Origin: Burkholderiaceae bacterium 26
GTDB taxonomy: Bacteria > Pseudomonadota > Gammaproteobacteria > Burkholderiales > Burkholderiaceae
Direction: 5' to 3'
Length of the DNA: 64,000 nucleotides
NCBI GenBank assembly: GCA_000955795.1
Contig: JYOB01000003.1
Span: forward strand, 186,001 to 250,000
The first letter of the stretch is position 1. The number at the start of each line of letters is the position of its first letter. Made by a program: the position numbers and the translations under genes. Positions 16,651 through 25,724 of the stretch are shown piece after piece. The notes under the pieces were generated by a model. The model did no database searches and was not told the DNA's origin. It saw nothing but the letters and a program-made list of their open reading frames with translations.

Positions 16651-17199
16651 GCGCGTATCCAACGTATTTGATGGAGCGTGCTTAGTCGGCTGTGCAGCGG
16701 AGAACCCGCCGGCAATTGGGAATTCGGCTGCTTTGCAGCAAATATGCCGTTCCCTTGCACGCCCCTCATCGACCGATGGCGAGCATAACAAAGAAAATCT
16801 GCGCAACGCGCACGGAAATCCGATTTCGATGATGCAAGTTTCTCAATTCGGATTATCGGATCGTTAAGATCGAGTGCGCGCTGGTCGATGTTTCAGCTGT
16901 CTACTTCAGTTTTGCAGATTTTTTAAATCGAGCTACAGAGCCAATGCTGGCGCCATTGAATAAATTGCATGAGCGTCAAAGCGGCAGGGTATTCATTACA
17001 AATCGGCTATTTATCGGGGCGACGCCAACGTTTTCTCGTGCTGCAAGAATCAGCGGAAAAATCCTTCGCAATGTGGGGCGAAGATGACATAACCGCATTG
17101 CTCGCGGATTCAACTGCAGATTTAAGCGTCGACTTCAAGCGGGTTTTGACCGGCGCAGTGTGGTGCCCCAACCCTGCGGGGCACGATCAACGCGGCCAT
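16651..17199. other. AT-richer non-coding region upstream of the HipA-like gene
   Basis: This 549-base stretch has clearly lower GC than its surroundings, especially about 16,780-17,100. It contains the inverted repeat AATCCGA (16817-16823) and TCGGATT (16848-16854), a candidate operator or promoter zone for the HipA-like gene. Near 17163-17184 a GTGCCCC/GGGGCAC hairpin lies downstream of the EamA gene. No convincing ORF, in particular no HipB-like helix-turn-helix gene, was seen. Confidence 0.5.
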
Positions 17200-18132
17200 T
17201 CAGCGGCCGGAACGCAAAAGCGAATCCTTATCCTTTGCAGCGGTTGCCGCATTTGCAGGGGCCTTTTTGCGTGGTGCGAACACGCCGGTCGACAGCGACG
17301 TGCCGAGCAGGATCACCGCGCAGCCGATCACCATGTTGAGCGTCAGCTGCTCGCCCAGGAACAGGATGCCCCACAGCACGCCAAACACCGGGATCAGGAA
17401 GGTGACCGACACCGCGCGCGTCGGCCCCACGTGTGCGACAAGGCGGAAGAAAAGGATGTAGGCGACGCCCGTGCACGCGATACCCAAGGCGATGACATGC
17501 AGCCACACGCTGCCGGTGGGCGTGTGCGCGGGCCACAGCCAATAGGCCAGTGGTGCGAGCACGATGGCGGCGGCCAATTGGCTGCCGGTCGCCACGGCCA
17601 GGGGCGGCACGCCGGTCAGGAAGCGCTTGGTGTAGCTGCTGGCCACGCCGTACAGCACGGTGGCCGACAGCGCCGCGGCTACCGCCACGCCGCCTTGTTT
17701 TGCGTCGATGACAGACGACCCGCCCACCAGCACGATGACGCCCATGAAGCCGATCGCCAATCCGAGCACGCGCAGCGACGACATTCGCTCGCCCAGCCAT
17801 GTGAACGCGACGATGGCCGCAAACAACGGGGCCGCCGCATTCAGCACCGAAGTGAAGCCTGCCGTGAGGGTGAGTTCGGCATAGGCGAACAGGCAGAACG
17901 GGATGGCCGAGTTCAGTACGCCCACGGCCAGCAGATGCGGCCAGTGCGTGCGCAGCGCGCCCATGCCGCCGCGCAAGGTCAGTATCGGGACGAGGAAGCA
18001 CGAGGCAATCGCCACGCGCAGGGCAATGAGCGCAACGGGCCCGAACGACGGCGCTGCCACGCGCATGAACAGGAAGGAGCCGCCCCATAGGGCAGCCAGG
18101 GTGAGAAGTTCAAGCACATCGGAGCGGCGCAT
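17200..18132 (-). CDS. EamA-family (DMT superfamily) transporter
   Basis: A 310-residue protein with about ten hydrophobic helices in two EamA repeats: AALWGGSFLFMRVAAP at the N-terminus, LGERMSSLRVLGLAIGFMGVIVLVGG at the end of repeat 1 and LGEQLTLNMVIGCAVILLG at the end of repeat 2. Relatives export amino acids or metabolites; the substrate is unknown. The C-terminus is short, charged and alanine-rich. The start at MRRSDVLELL is chosen on family grounds since no strong ribosome site is visible. It is the last gene of a possible three-gene run with ogt and the Ada-AlkA fusion. Confidence 0.87.
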   Translation of the reverse strand: MRRSDVLELLTLAALWGGSFLFMRVAAPSFGPVALIALRVAIASCFLVPILTLRGGMGALRTHWPHLLAVGVLNSAIPFCLFAYAELTLTAGFTSVLNAAAPLFAAIVAFTWLGERMSSLRVLGLAIGFMGVIVLVGGSSVIDAKQGGVAVAAALSATVLYGVASSYTKRFLTGVPPLAVATGSQLAAAIVLAPLAYWLWPAHTPTGSVWLHVIALGIACTGVAYILFFRLVAHVGPTRAVSVTFLIPVFGVLWGILFLGEQLTLNMVIGCAVILLGTSLSTGVFAPRKKAPANAATAAKDKDSLLRSGR

Positions 18133-18190
18133 GAAGGGGCTCGTTATCGTTATGGGGCGGTGTGCGCGCATTGTCCGCGCGATTTGGGTT

Positions 18191-18739
18191 TTATGCAGAC
18201 AGAAGTGCCAGCGTGCCTTGGCGGTCGTCGTCGGCCATGGGCAGGCGTTCGCCAACCCGCGCGGGGTGTCCTTCGAGCCGCAGTAGCGCGGCCTTGCGTG
18301 GCAAGCCGCCGGCATAGCCCGTGAGCGCGCCATCCGCGCCGACCACACGGTGGCACGGGATGGCGATCGAGATCGGGTTGCGGCCCACGGCCGTGCCCAC
18401 CGCGCGCGCATGTTCGCGCGTGAGCCCCAGGCGCGCGGTGATCTGGCCGTAGGTGGTTCGGCCGCCGAACGCGATGTCGCACAGCAGGCGCCAGACGTCT
18501 TGCTGAAACGGTGTGCCCTCAGGCGCCATCGGCAGATCAAAGTCGTGCAACTTCCCGGCAAAGTAGGCGGTGAATTGCGCCTGCGCCTCGCGGATGACTG
18601 GCACCACCGCGCCCGGCGACATGCGCGCGGCGTTTGCGGGAATCGTCTTCTGGCCGGGAAAGAACGCGCCGGTCAGGTGGGTGTCGGTGGCGGTCAACAA
18701 CAGATCGCCGAGTGGGCAGGCAAAGGTGTGGCGGTACAT
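18191..18739 (-). CDS. ogt: Methylated-DNA--protein-cysteine methyltransferase
   Basis: A 182-residue suicide repair protein that transfers the methyl group from O6-methylguanine to its own cysteine. The active-site motif IPCHRVVG places the acceptor at Cys129. The DNA-binding helix segment TTYGQITARLGLTREHARAVGTAVGRNP precedes it, with the arginine finger and NP turn intact. Length fits Ogt. It lies 21 bases behind the Ada-AlkA fusion gene, so the two probably form one alkylation-repair transcript. Confidence 0.95.
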   Translation of the reverse strand: MYRHTFACPLGDLLLTATDTHLTGAFFPGQKTIPANAARMSPGAVVPVIREAQAQFTAYFAGKLHDFDLPMAPEGTPFQQDVWRLLCDIAFGGRTTYGQITARLGLTREHARAVGTAVGRNPISIAIPCHRVVGADGALTGYAGGLPRKAALLRLEGHPARVGERLPMADDDRQGTLALLSA

Positions 18740-18760
18740 GGCGGTCGATTCGTCAGTTCG

Positions 18761-20236
18761 TCAACTCGATGCAGGCGGGGTGAGCGCATCCTCGCGGTGC
18801 CAGAGATGCATGGCGGCATATGCGCGCCATGGCGCCCACGGTTCTGCGCGCTCGACCATGGCACGGCGCGTGGGAAGCGCGCCTTCGCCATCGGCGAGCC
18901 GTTTGCGCAGGACGTAATCGCCCAGCGGAAATGCGTTCGGCCAGCCCAGCGCGCGCATGGCGACGTATTGCGCTGTCCACTCGCCGACACCCGGCAGCGC
19001 TTGCAAGGCAGCCAGCGTGGGCGCGAGCGGCACCAGCGGCTCGAGCCGCAGGCTCCCACCGTCGATGGCGCGGGCGAGTTCGACGACGGCGGCGGCGCGG
19101 CTGGCTTGCAGACCGGTCTGCGCGGACAGCGCTTGCGCATCAATTTTTGCCAGTGCGGCAGCGCCTGGAAACGCCATCGACAGCCCTTCGCGCGATTGCG
19201 GCAACGGCACGCCATATGCGGCAGTCATGCGCCCGAGAATGCGCCGCGCCTGCACCAGCGAAATGACCTGCCCGGTGATGGCGCGTACGGCAATCTCGAA
19301 GCCGTCCACGGCGCCCGGCACCCGCAGGCCAGGCGTTTCGGCAGCAAGCGTGCCGAGGTGCGCGTCCACCAGATCGGGCCGGCAATCGAGGTCGAACAGC
19401 CGCCGCGCGCGGGCCAGCACGGGCGGCATGGCGTGCAGCAGGCTGGGCGACAGCGTGAGCGCCACCGCATGGCGTTGCAGCACATTGCGCGCGTGAAGCC
19501 AGCCGATGTGCCGCGCGCCGGCGTAGTCGACGGTGATCGTGCGTGCGTAGCTGTCGGCGTCGACCACTTCGACGCCGTCGACTGCACGGGCACGCAAGAA
19601 GTCGAGCAACGCCTGCCACGCAAACGGAGGGCGGTAGCCCAGCATGAGCGTGGGGCCGTCTTCAGCGCGCGGTGCCGTCGTGCGCGAGCGCAGGCGCGTG
19701 GGCGCAAAGCCGTAGTGCTCGGTAAAGCCGCTGTTCAGCCGGCGCACGCTCCCGAAGCCGGCCGCAAAGGCGACATCGCCGACGGGCATGGCGGTATCGG
19801 TCAGCAGCTGTTTGGCGAGCAGCAGGCGCTGCGTTTGCGCGTACTCGATCGGCGAGACGTCGAACTCGGCGCGGAAGATGCGGCGCAAGTGGCGGTCGGT
19901 CACGCCCACGGCTGCAGCCAGCGCGGCCAAGTCGTGCTCTTGCAGAAAGCCTTCGTCGATCATGCGGGCGGCGGCGCGCGCGAGGCTCGACGACATCTCG
20001 GCCAGGCTGTGCCCCGGCGCCAGTTCCGGCCGGCAGCGCAGGCACGGCCGAAAGCCCGCGCGCTCCGCTGCGGCTGCCGTGGTGAAGAAACGGCAGTTCT
20101 TTTCCAGCGGCGTGCGGACGGCGCAAACGGGGCGGCAATATACGCCGGTGGATGTCACACCGACGAAGAACCAGCCGTCAAAGCGACGGTCGCGCGATTG
20201 CACGGCGTGGTAGCAAGCGTTGTGGTCGAGATGCAT
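18761..20236 (-). CDS. alkA: Ada N-terminal/AraC--AlkA fusion: alkylation sensor and 3-methyladenine glycosylase
   Basis: A 491-residue fusion. Residues 1-75 form the Ada methylphosphotriester domain with zinc ligands Cys34, Cys38, Cys65 and Cys68; the spacing 4-27-3 matches Ada exactly, so Cys34 should be the methyl acceptor. An AraC-type helix-turn-helix follows (about 85-190). The C-terminal half is AlkA-like: RPPFAWQALLDFLRARAVDGVE and an HhH-GPD segment with TGVQAS- and LPGVGEWTAQYVAMR-type sequences and a downstream catalytic Asp (GDYVL). The protein should sense methylated backbone and excise alkylated bases. It starts the transcript that includes ogt. Confidence 0.93.
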   Translation of the reverse strand: MHLDHNACYHAVQSRDRRFDGWFFVGVTSTGVYCRPVCAVRTPLEKNCRFFTTAAAAERAGFRPCLRCRPELAPGHSLAEMSSSLARAAARMIDEGFLQEHDLAALAAAVGVTDRHLRRIFRAEFDVSPIEYAQTQRLLLAKQLLTDTAMPVGDVAFAAGFGSVRRLNSGFTEHYGFAPTRLRSRTTAPRAEDGPTLMLGYRPPFAWQALLDFLRARAVDGVEVVDADSYARTITVDYAGARHIGWLHARNVLQRHAVALTLSPSLLHAMPPVLARARRLFDLDCRPDLVDAHLGTLAAETPGLRVPGAVDGFEIAVRAITGQVISLVQARRILGRMTAAYGVPLPQSREGLSMAFPGAAALAKIDAQALSAQTGLQASRAAAVVELARAIDGGSLRLEPLVPLAPTLAALQALPGVGEWTAQYVAMRALGWPNAFPLGDYVLRKRLADGEGALPTRRAMVERAEPWAPWRAYAAMHLWHREDALTPPASS

Positions 20237-20374
20237 GGTGGTGATCGGGGAACCTGGCGGCTAGTCTAGCCCTGTCGGGTCGCATGGGTTCGCCGGATTC
20301 GGACACATCCCTCGGTGGCAAAAACTCGGCATCTCGGCACAATTGCGAACACAACAACACATCGGGAGATCGGC

Positions 20375-21121
20375 ATGTCCAAGACCATCGTCATTACCGG
20401 CGGGAGCCGGGGTATCGGTCGCGCCACGGCGGTGCTGTGTGCGCAACGCGGCTGGTCTGTCGCGCTGCAATATCGCGGCAACCGGCAGGCGGCGGAAGAG
20501 ACGGTGGGGCTCATCGAACAGGCCGGCGGCCACGCGCTGGCGGTGCAGGGCGATGTGTCGAACGATGAAGATGTGATTGCGCTATTCGAGGCTGCGACGG
20601 GGCGCTTCGGCGCGCTGCATGGCGTGGTCAACAACGCCGGCATCGTGGCGGAGGCTCAGGACGTGGCCGACATGACCACGCACCGGCTGCGCACGATGTT
20701 CGAGACGAATGTGCTGGGTGCCTTTCTGGTGGCGCGCGAGGCGGCGCGGCGGCTGTCGACGTCGCGCGGTGGCGTGGGCGGTTCGGTGGTGAATGTGTCG
20801 TCGGCGGCGTCGCGCCTGGGGTCGCCGCACGAATATGTCGACTACGCCGCCTCAAAGGGTGCCGTCGACACCATGACGCTGGGGCTGGCGCGTGAACTTG
20901 GGCGCGATGGCGTGCGCGTCAATGCCGTGCGCCCCGGCTTGATCGAGACCGATATCCACGCCTCAGGCGGCCAGCCCGATCGCGCGCAGCGCCTGGGCAG
21001 CGCCACGCCGATCGGCCGGCCCGGCACGCCGCAGGAAGTGGCCGAGACCATCGTCTGGCTGCTCTCCGATGCGGCGTCTTACGTGACGGGCGCGCTGCTG
21101 GATTGCGCGGGTGGGCGCTGA
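20375..21121 (+). CDS. SDR family oxidoreductase (FabG-like)
   Basis: A 248-residue classical short-chain dehydrogenase. Cofactor motif TGGSRGIG is at 8-15, NNAG at 86-89, catalytic Ser142/Ser143, and Tyr157 with Lys161 in YAASKGA. The C-terminus (IVWLLSDAASYVTGALLDCAGGR) is standard. It should reduce or oxidise a small alcohol or keto compound with NAD(P)H; the YRGN after strand 2 hints at NADP but the substrate is unknown. ATG 20375 has GGGAG upstream. It is monocistronic. Confidence 0.92.
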   Translation: MSKTIVITGGSRGIGRATAVLCAQRGWSVALQYRGNRQAAEETVGLIEQAGGHALAVQGDVSNDEDVIALFEAATGRFGALHGVVNNAGIVAEAQDVADMTTHRLRTMFETNVLGAFLVAREAARRLSTSRGGVGGSVVNVSSAASRLGSPHEYVDYAASKGAVDTMTLGLARELGRDGVRVNAVRPGLIETDIHASGGQPDRAQRLGSATPIGRPGTPQEVAETIVWLLSDAASYVTGALLDCAGGR

Positions 21122-21128
21122 TCTGCGA

Positions 21129-22013
21129 TCAGGCATTCGCTCCGGAGCGGAAGGTATCGCACTGGCGAAGGTCGCCGCCATCGAAGCCCTGGCGGAACCA
21201 GTGCATGCGCTGCTCTGACGTGCCGTGCGTGAAGGCGTCGGGCGTGACGCTGCGGCCGGCGTTGCGCTGCAGCGTGTCGTCGCCGATGGCATGCGCGGCG
21301 GTCAGCGCCTGCTCCAGGTCGCCGCGCTCAAGCAGGCCGCGTTGCTGCGCAAAGTGGCCCCACACGCCGGCAAGGCAATCGGCCTGCAGCTCCAGCTTGA
21401 CCGACAGCGCATTCGCCCCAGCCTGCGATTTGCCGGCCTGGGCGCGACTGACCTTCTCCGACACGCCCAGCAGGTTTTGCACGTGGTGCCCAACCTCGTG
21501 CGCGACGACGTACGCGGCGGCAAAGTCGCCCGGGGCGCCGAATTTGCGGCGCAGTTCATCGAAGAAGCCGAGGTCAAGGTAAACCTTGGTGTCGGCCGGG
21601 CAATAGAACGGGCCAACGGCCGAAGTGGCGTCGCCGCACCCTGAGCGGATGCCCTGGCGGAACAGCACGAGCTTGGGCGGCTGATATGCGCGGCCGGCTT
21701 GCTTGAACAGTTGCGTCCAGGTGTCTTCGGTGTCGCCCAGCACATGCGAGACCAATTGCTTGCTGCGGTCGTTGTCGGTTTCTCCGCTGGGCCGGGCAGG
21801 GTTGTGCGGCGCGGATTGCGTCGGCGCGTTCTGCGACACCTGCATCACCATGCTGAGGATTTCCAGCGGGTTCTTGCCCATCAGCAAGCCTACGACTGCC
21901 ACGATCGCGATGCCGCCGATGCCCAGCCGCATGCCGCCGCCACCGAAGCCGCCGCCCGAAGACGCGCGCTCATCCTCGACGTTATTGCTTTCGCGCATGT
22001 CATCCCAACGCAC
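21129..22013 (-). CDS. ypfJ: YpfJ-family neutral zinc metallopeptidase-like protein
   Basis: A 294-residue protein with a Gly-rich N-terminus, one membrane span at about residues 31-46 and an extracytoplasmic metallopeptidase domain. The zinc motif HEVGHH is at 172-177, with a later conserved ELQADCLAGVWGH segment supplying the third ligand, as in the YpfJ family. Two cysteines around YCPADTKVYLD are family-typical. The physiological substrate is unknown. The ATG at 22013 is consistent with the family start MRWDDMRES. Confidence 0.92.
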   Translation of the reverse strand: MRWDDMRESNNVEDERASSGGGFGGGGMRLGIGGIAIVAVVGLLMGKNPLEILSMVMQVSQNAPTQSAPHNPARPSGETDNDRSKQLVSHVLGDTEDTWTQLFKQAGRAYQPPKLVLFRQGIRSGCGDATSAVGPFYCPADTKVYLDLGFFDELRRKFGAPGDFAAAYVVAHEVGHHVQNLLGVSEKVSRAQAGKSQAGANALSVKLELQADCLAGVWGHFAQQRGLLERGDLEQALTAAHAIGDDTLQRNAGRSVTPDAFTHGTSEQRMHWFRQGFDGGDLRQCDTFRSGANA

Positions 22014-22331
22014 GGTGTTCTCCTTGAGAGGCCTGTAAGGCTAGTAGGGCAGGGTCAGTCCGGGCGTCACACCCGGTAAACTTTGCAAAGTCTACCTGCT
22101 GTGCGTATGTACGGGCATGCCGCCGCGCTGCCGAATCGTCTGTGCGAAAAGCTGGGGCTAGGATTGACAAGGCTTGGCGGCAATTTGTGGCACCGCACCA
22201 TCCCCGGCAGGAAACTTGCTAACCAAGGCTGCTCATCCTCCGTCCGGCTGTCACACAGGTGACATGGGGCGGTTCCCGAATAACGTTCGGCAGAAGACGA
22301 CGCTGCCGATCCATGATCTCGAGTTCTCACC
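22014..22331. promoter_or_regulatory. Divergent intergenic region upstream of ypfJ
   Basis: This 318-base region holds the promoters of ypfJ (minus) and the gene at 22332 (plus). It contains a perfect 12-bp palindrome, ACTTTGCAAAGT (22080-22091), about 67 bases upstream of ypfJ and suitable as an operator. A TTGACA hexamer occurs near 22164 on the plus strand without a convincing -10. No gene was seen. Confidence 0.4.
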
Positions 22332-22922
22332 ATGCGCTTGCCCGCTTCGATCACTGCTCAACCGCCAGACGCCACGGAGCCGTCGCATCTGGCTGCCACC
22401 CATGTTGACCCGACCGAGGTGTCGGACGTGGAGCAGGCCGCCGCCGAGCGCAAGCCGTGGTGGGGGCGCGTGTCGAGTGCCGTAGTCGGCGGCGCATTCA
22501 GCAGCGTTGCAGCCGCGTTGATTGCTGTGACGGGGGCGATTTACGTTGGGATGTACCACGCGCCCTGGGTGAAGAGCCTCGCCAGCCGCACGCCTACGGC
22601 CGCGCAGGCCGGTGATGCGATGAGCGTTGCCATGGCCGCCGGGCCTGCCAACGCAGCCACGCCGGCGTCGGCCGTTGCTCCTGCGCCCGCGGAAGCGGCT
22701 ACGCAACCCGCATCGCCGGACCGCGTTGCGGCAGCGCGTGACCGGATGGAGCAACGCGTGTACTCGCAAGTGCAGCAGCCGCGCGCCCGCACCGTGGCCG
22801 AACGCGAGACGCTGGAAGACAACGACGCGCCGGCACCCGCCAACGCACGTCGTCATCATCGCGGCGCGCGTTACATGCGCCATGGCGCGCCGTTCAACGC
22901 GGCCTGGTACAAGGGCGCCTGA
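22332..22922 (+). CDS. Hypothetical single-span membrane protein
   Basis: A 196-residue protein. The cytoplasmic N-terminus (about 45 residues) is followed by one hydrophobic span (SSVAAALIAVTGAIYVGMY, about 57-75). A long Ala/Pro-rich linker leads to a basic C-terminus rich in Arg and His (NARRHHRGARYMRH). It has no known domain. The layout suggests an inner-membrane protein with a periplasmic tail, function unknown. It converges with the DapA-like gene. Confidence 0.65.
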   Translation: MRLPASITAQPPDATEPSHLAATHVDPTEVSDVEQAAAERKPWWGRVSSAVVGGAFSSVAAALIAVTGAIYVGMYHAPWVKSLASRTPTAAQAGDAMSVAMAAGPANAATPASAVAPAPAEAATQPASPDRVAAARDRMEQRVYSQVQQPRARTVAERETLEDNDAPAPANARRHHRGARYMRHGAPFNAAWYKGA

Positions 22923-22938
22923 TCGGCCCTCTCGGTAT

Positions 22939-23823
22939 CTAGGCCAGTCGCAGTGGGCAATCTGCTTCGACGTTTTCCAGTGCGTGCATCGCTGTCATCA
23001 AGCGGCGGTGCAGCGATTCTGACACCGGCAGAATCGGCGCGCGCGTATCTGCGCCAATGCTTCCCTGCGCGGACAACAACGCTTTGACCGGCGCCGGGTT
23101 TGGCTCCGCAAACAGCAGCGCGGCCAACGGCGCAATGGCGTCGGCCAACTGCCGGGCTTCGTCGATGCGACCCGCGCGATGGTGCGCAACAAGTGCCACG
23201 AATAGCTCAGGCCGCAGATGCGCACCGGCCAGGATGCCGCCCGTGCCGCCATGTGCCAGGCAATCGAGCAGCGCGCTGTCATCTCCGCTCAGCACATCCA
23301 GCGGCCCGCCTTGCAACGCGCCGAATTGCTCGGCCACACATTCCTTGATGGCGACGATGTTGGGCTGCTCTGCCAGCACCAGCGCGGTCTGCGGCGCGAT
23401 CGAGACGCCCGTGCGCTTGGGCACGTTGTAGAGCACCACCGGGCGGGCCGTGCTGGCGGCCACCTGCGCGTAATGCCAGCGCAATCCCGCCTGCGACGGG
23501 CAGACGTAGTAAGGCGGTGGCACCAGGTAGCCCGCGCTGTTCCAACGCTCGTAGTGTCGGATTTGCGCGCAGACTTCGCGCGTGTCCGCCGCGCCCACGC
23601 CTATCAGGAAAGGCGTGCGATCGCCGCAAGCCTCAGCGATGGCCTCAAGCACGGTATAGCGCTCGATTTGCGAGAGCAGCGCGGCTTCCCCCGTCGTGCC
23701 CAGTGCAACGAAACCCGACACACCGGCGCTTTGGTAATGGCGCACCAATCGGCGCAGCGCGGCGGTGTCGACGCGATCGCGGTGAAACGGTGTGACCAAC
23801 GGAATCCAGATTCCCGAGAACAT
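22939..23823 (-). CDS. dapA: DapA-family (dihydrodipicolinate synthase-like) aldolase/lyase
   Basis: A 294-residue TIM-barrel protein. Family signatures are GTTGEAALL (42-50), the YNVPKRTG turn with Tyr132, and the Schiff-base Lys160 in NIVAIKEC. It therefore belongs to the class I DapA/NAL group. Tyr132 and the Thr pair at 43-44 argue for a DapA-type reaction (pyruvate plus aspartate semialdehyde), but several related lyases share them, so the symbol is tentative; a second dapA elsewhere is likely. It ends the run behind the small ORF at 23832 with an 8-base gap. Confidence 0.82.
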   Translation of the reverse strand: MFSGIWIPLVTPFHRDRVDTAALRRLVRHYQSAGVSGFVALGTTGEAALLSQIERYTVLEAIAEACGDRTPFLIGVGAADTREVCAQIRHYERWNSAGYLVPPPYYVCPSQAGLRWHYAQVAASTARPVVLYNVPKRTGVSIAPQTALVLAEQPNIVAIKECVAEQFGALQGGPLDVLSGDDSALLDCLAHGGTGGILAGAHLRPELFVALVAHHRAGRIDEARQLADAIAPLAALLFAEPNPAPVKALLSAQGSIGADTRAPILPVSESLHRRLMTAMHALENVEADCPLRLA

Positions 23824-23831
23824 GGCGCGCC

Positions 23832-24191
23832 TCAGTGCAGCGACGCGAGCGCGCGCCTGCGCGACATGCACAGCGGCGTGATGCGGCCCAGCGTGGCACA
23901 GGGCAAGCCACGCAGCAGTGCGCCGATTACTGCATCCACGTCTGCATGGGCCAGTTCCAGATCCACCGTGATGGCCTTGCGGCGAGCGTCATGCCGGACG
24001 ATGTACAGCCCAAGCGTGTCGCCGAGCAACGCATGGAGGTGCCGGCGAATCGCGTGCGGCGCATCGCCGGGCACCGTCACGCGCAGGCAGACGTATTGGC
24101 GGGCCGGCATGGAAACCGCGCGAGGCATCGTCGCCGGAGAGGGTGGCAGCAACTTCGGAACCAGCGAAGACAGGAGCATCGATCGCGCCAT
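23832..24191 (-). CDS. Hypothetical protein, probably co-transcribed with the DapA-like gene
   Basis: A 119-residue protein without a recognised domain. The middle (RQYVCLRVTVPGDAPHAIRRHLHALLGDTLGLYIVRHDARRKAITVDLELAHADVDAVI) alternates strands and helices in a beta-alpha-beta-beta pattern suggestive of a small ferredoxin-like/ACT fold; this is a guess. It ends 8 bases before the dapA-like start, which argues for an operon and possibly a regulatory or accessory role. Confidence 0.6.
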   Translation of the reverse strand: MARSMLLSSLVPKLLPPSPATMPRAVSMPARQYVCLRVTVPGDAPHAIRRHLHALLGDTLGLYIVRHDARRKAITVDLELAHADVDAVIGALLRGLPCATLGRITPLCMSRRRALASLH

Positions 24192-24306
24192 GATGAGGTG
24201 GCGACGGCCTGCGCCGCCATGTCGTTGAACATGACGACACCGTATCGATTCGCTCGTAAAAAGCGTGAAAAAGGCGCGTGGAGCCGCGTAAAGAAAGCGT
24301 AAATGC

Positions 24307-25623
24307 TCAGCCAGCGTGCGCTTGCCTGCGACGGCGCAGCGCGATGACCGTCAGCGAGATGCCGCTCACCACGGCCGCCGTCAGCACGTAGTAGCTCGGT
24401 GCCAGCGTATCGCCCGTGGTGTGGATCAGCCACGTGACGATGAACGGCGCGAACCCACCGAACAGCGTCACGCCCAGGCTGTAGCCGAGCGACAGGCCGG
24501 TCGAGCGCACGCGCGTGGGAAAGATCTCTGACATCAACGCCGGCATCGGGCCTGAATACGCTGCCTTGAAGATGCCCGACACGGCTTGCAGCGCCAGCAG
24601 CGCGCCGATGGTCGGATACACGCGCAACAGCGCAAACATCGGATAGATCAGCAGGATCATCAGCACTGACGTGGTGAGCATGATGCGGATACGGCCAATG
24701 CGATCCGACAGCGCGCCCATCACCGGCGAGAGCAGGAACTGCAGCCCGCCGTTGAGCACGACCACCGCGAACGACTGAGCCGCCGGCAGGTGCAACTGCT
24801 TGACGGCGTACGTAGGCATGTAGAGCTGCAACACGTACACCGACACAGTCGATTGCGCCACCACGCCCACCGCCAGCAGCAGGTTGATCCACTGCGCTTT
24901 GAAAGAAGCTTGCGGGTCGATCGTCGTCTTCTTTTGCTCGGCGACGAACTCGGGCGTCTCGTCCAGATGGCGGCGGATGTAGAAACCTACCGGGCCGACC
25001 AGCAGACCAAAGATGAACGGCAACCGCCAGCCCCAGCCTTCCAGATCGGCCGGCGTGAGCGATGCCGTGAGCAGCGCCCCCAGCCCGGCCGCCAGAATGG
25101 TTGCAATACCCTGGCTGGCGAATTGCCAGCTTGCGTAGTAGCCGCGCCCGCGCGTGCTGTGCTCCACCATGAAGGCCGTTGCGCTGCCGAATTCCCCACC
25201 CACCGCAAAGCCTTGGACCAGGCGTGCAAGCAGGATGGTGACGGGCGCCACGATGCCGATCTGCTGGTAGCTCGGCATCACGGCAATCACCAGCGTGCCG
25301 ACAATCATCAGCAGGATCGACAGCGTGAGAGCTGCCTTGCGCCCCTTCTTGTCGGCATACATGCCAAGCACGATCGCGCCCACCGGCCGGGTGATGAACG
25401 ACACGCCAAAGCTGCCCACCGCAAACAGCAGCGACACCCATTCGTCATCGGCCGGAAAGAACAGCTTGCCGATGATCGATGCGAAGAAGCCGTAGACGAG
25501 AAAGTCGTACCACTCCAGCGCATTGCCGATCGACGACGAAATGACGATGCGGCGCGCATGTGCTGCACTCGTTGTTGCAGGACGAGCGGGTGCAGCAGAG
25601 CCTGCCGCAGAGGGGGCGGTCAT
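24307..25623 (-). CDS. MFS transporter, metabolite:H+ symporter (MHS) family
   Basis: A 438-residue, 12-helix permease and close paralogue of the one at 1739-3070. MHS signatures are NALEWYDFLVYGFF, DKKGRKAALTLS, RLVQGFAVGGEFGSAT and DRIGRIRIML. The likely substrates are organic acids or osmolytes moved with protons. It sits just downstream of a gamma-glutamyltransferase gene on the same strand (about 100 bases), and may carry a product or precursor of that enzyme, but this is only a neighbourhood inference. Confidence 0.88.
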   Translation of the reverse strand: MTAPSAAGSAAPARPATTSAAHARRIVISSSIGNALEWYDFLVYGFFASIIGKLFFPADDEWVSLLFAVGSFGVSFITRPVGAIVLGMYADKKGRKAALTLSILLMIVGTLVIAVMPSYQQIGIVAPVTILLARLVQGFAVGGEFGSATAFMVEHSTRGRGYYASWQFASQGIATILAAGLGALLTASLTPADLEGWGWRLPFIFGLLVGPVGFYIRRHLDETPEFVAEQKKTTIDPQASFKAQWINLLLAVGVVAQSTVSVYVLQLYMPTYAVKQLHLPAAQSFAVVVLNGGLQFLLSPVMGALSDRIGRIRIMLTTSVLMILLIYPMFALLRVYPTIGALLALQAVSGIFKAAYSGPMPALMSEIFPTRVRSTGLSLGYSLGVTLFGGFAPFIVTWLIHTTGDTLAPSYYVLTAAVVSGISLTVIALRRRRQAHAG

Positions 25624-25724
25624 GATGAGGGTTCCTTTGGTGCCGGCCGGGATCGTTTTTATGGAGACTGCAGCGCGTTGCCCGCCCGGTCCGACGGGTC
25701 AGCGCGCTGGCGCGGCGGGCTTCG

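Noticed and set aside
16969-18090. Plus-strand open frame that starts in the low-GC region and runs over the EamA gene
   Set aside because: Most of it is antisense to a clear transporter gene, and the first part has no helix-turn-helix or other sign of being a hipB gene.
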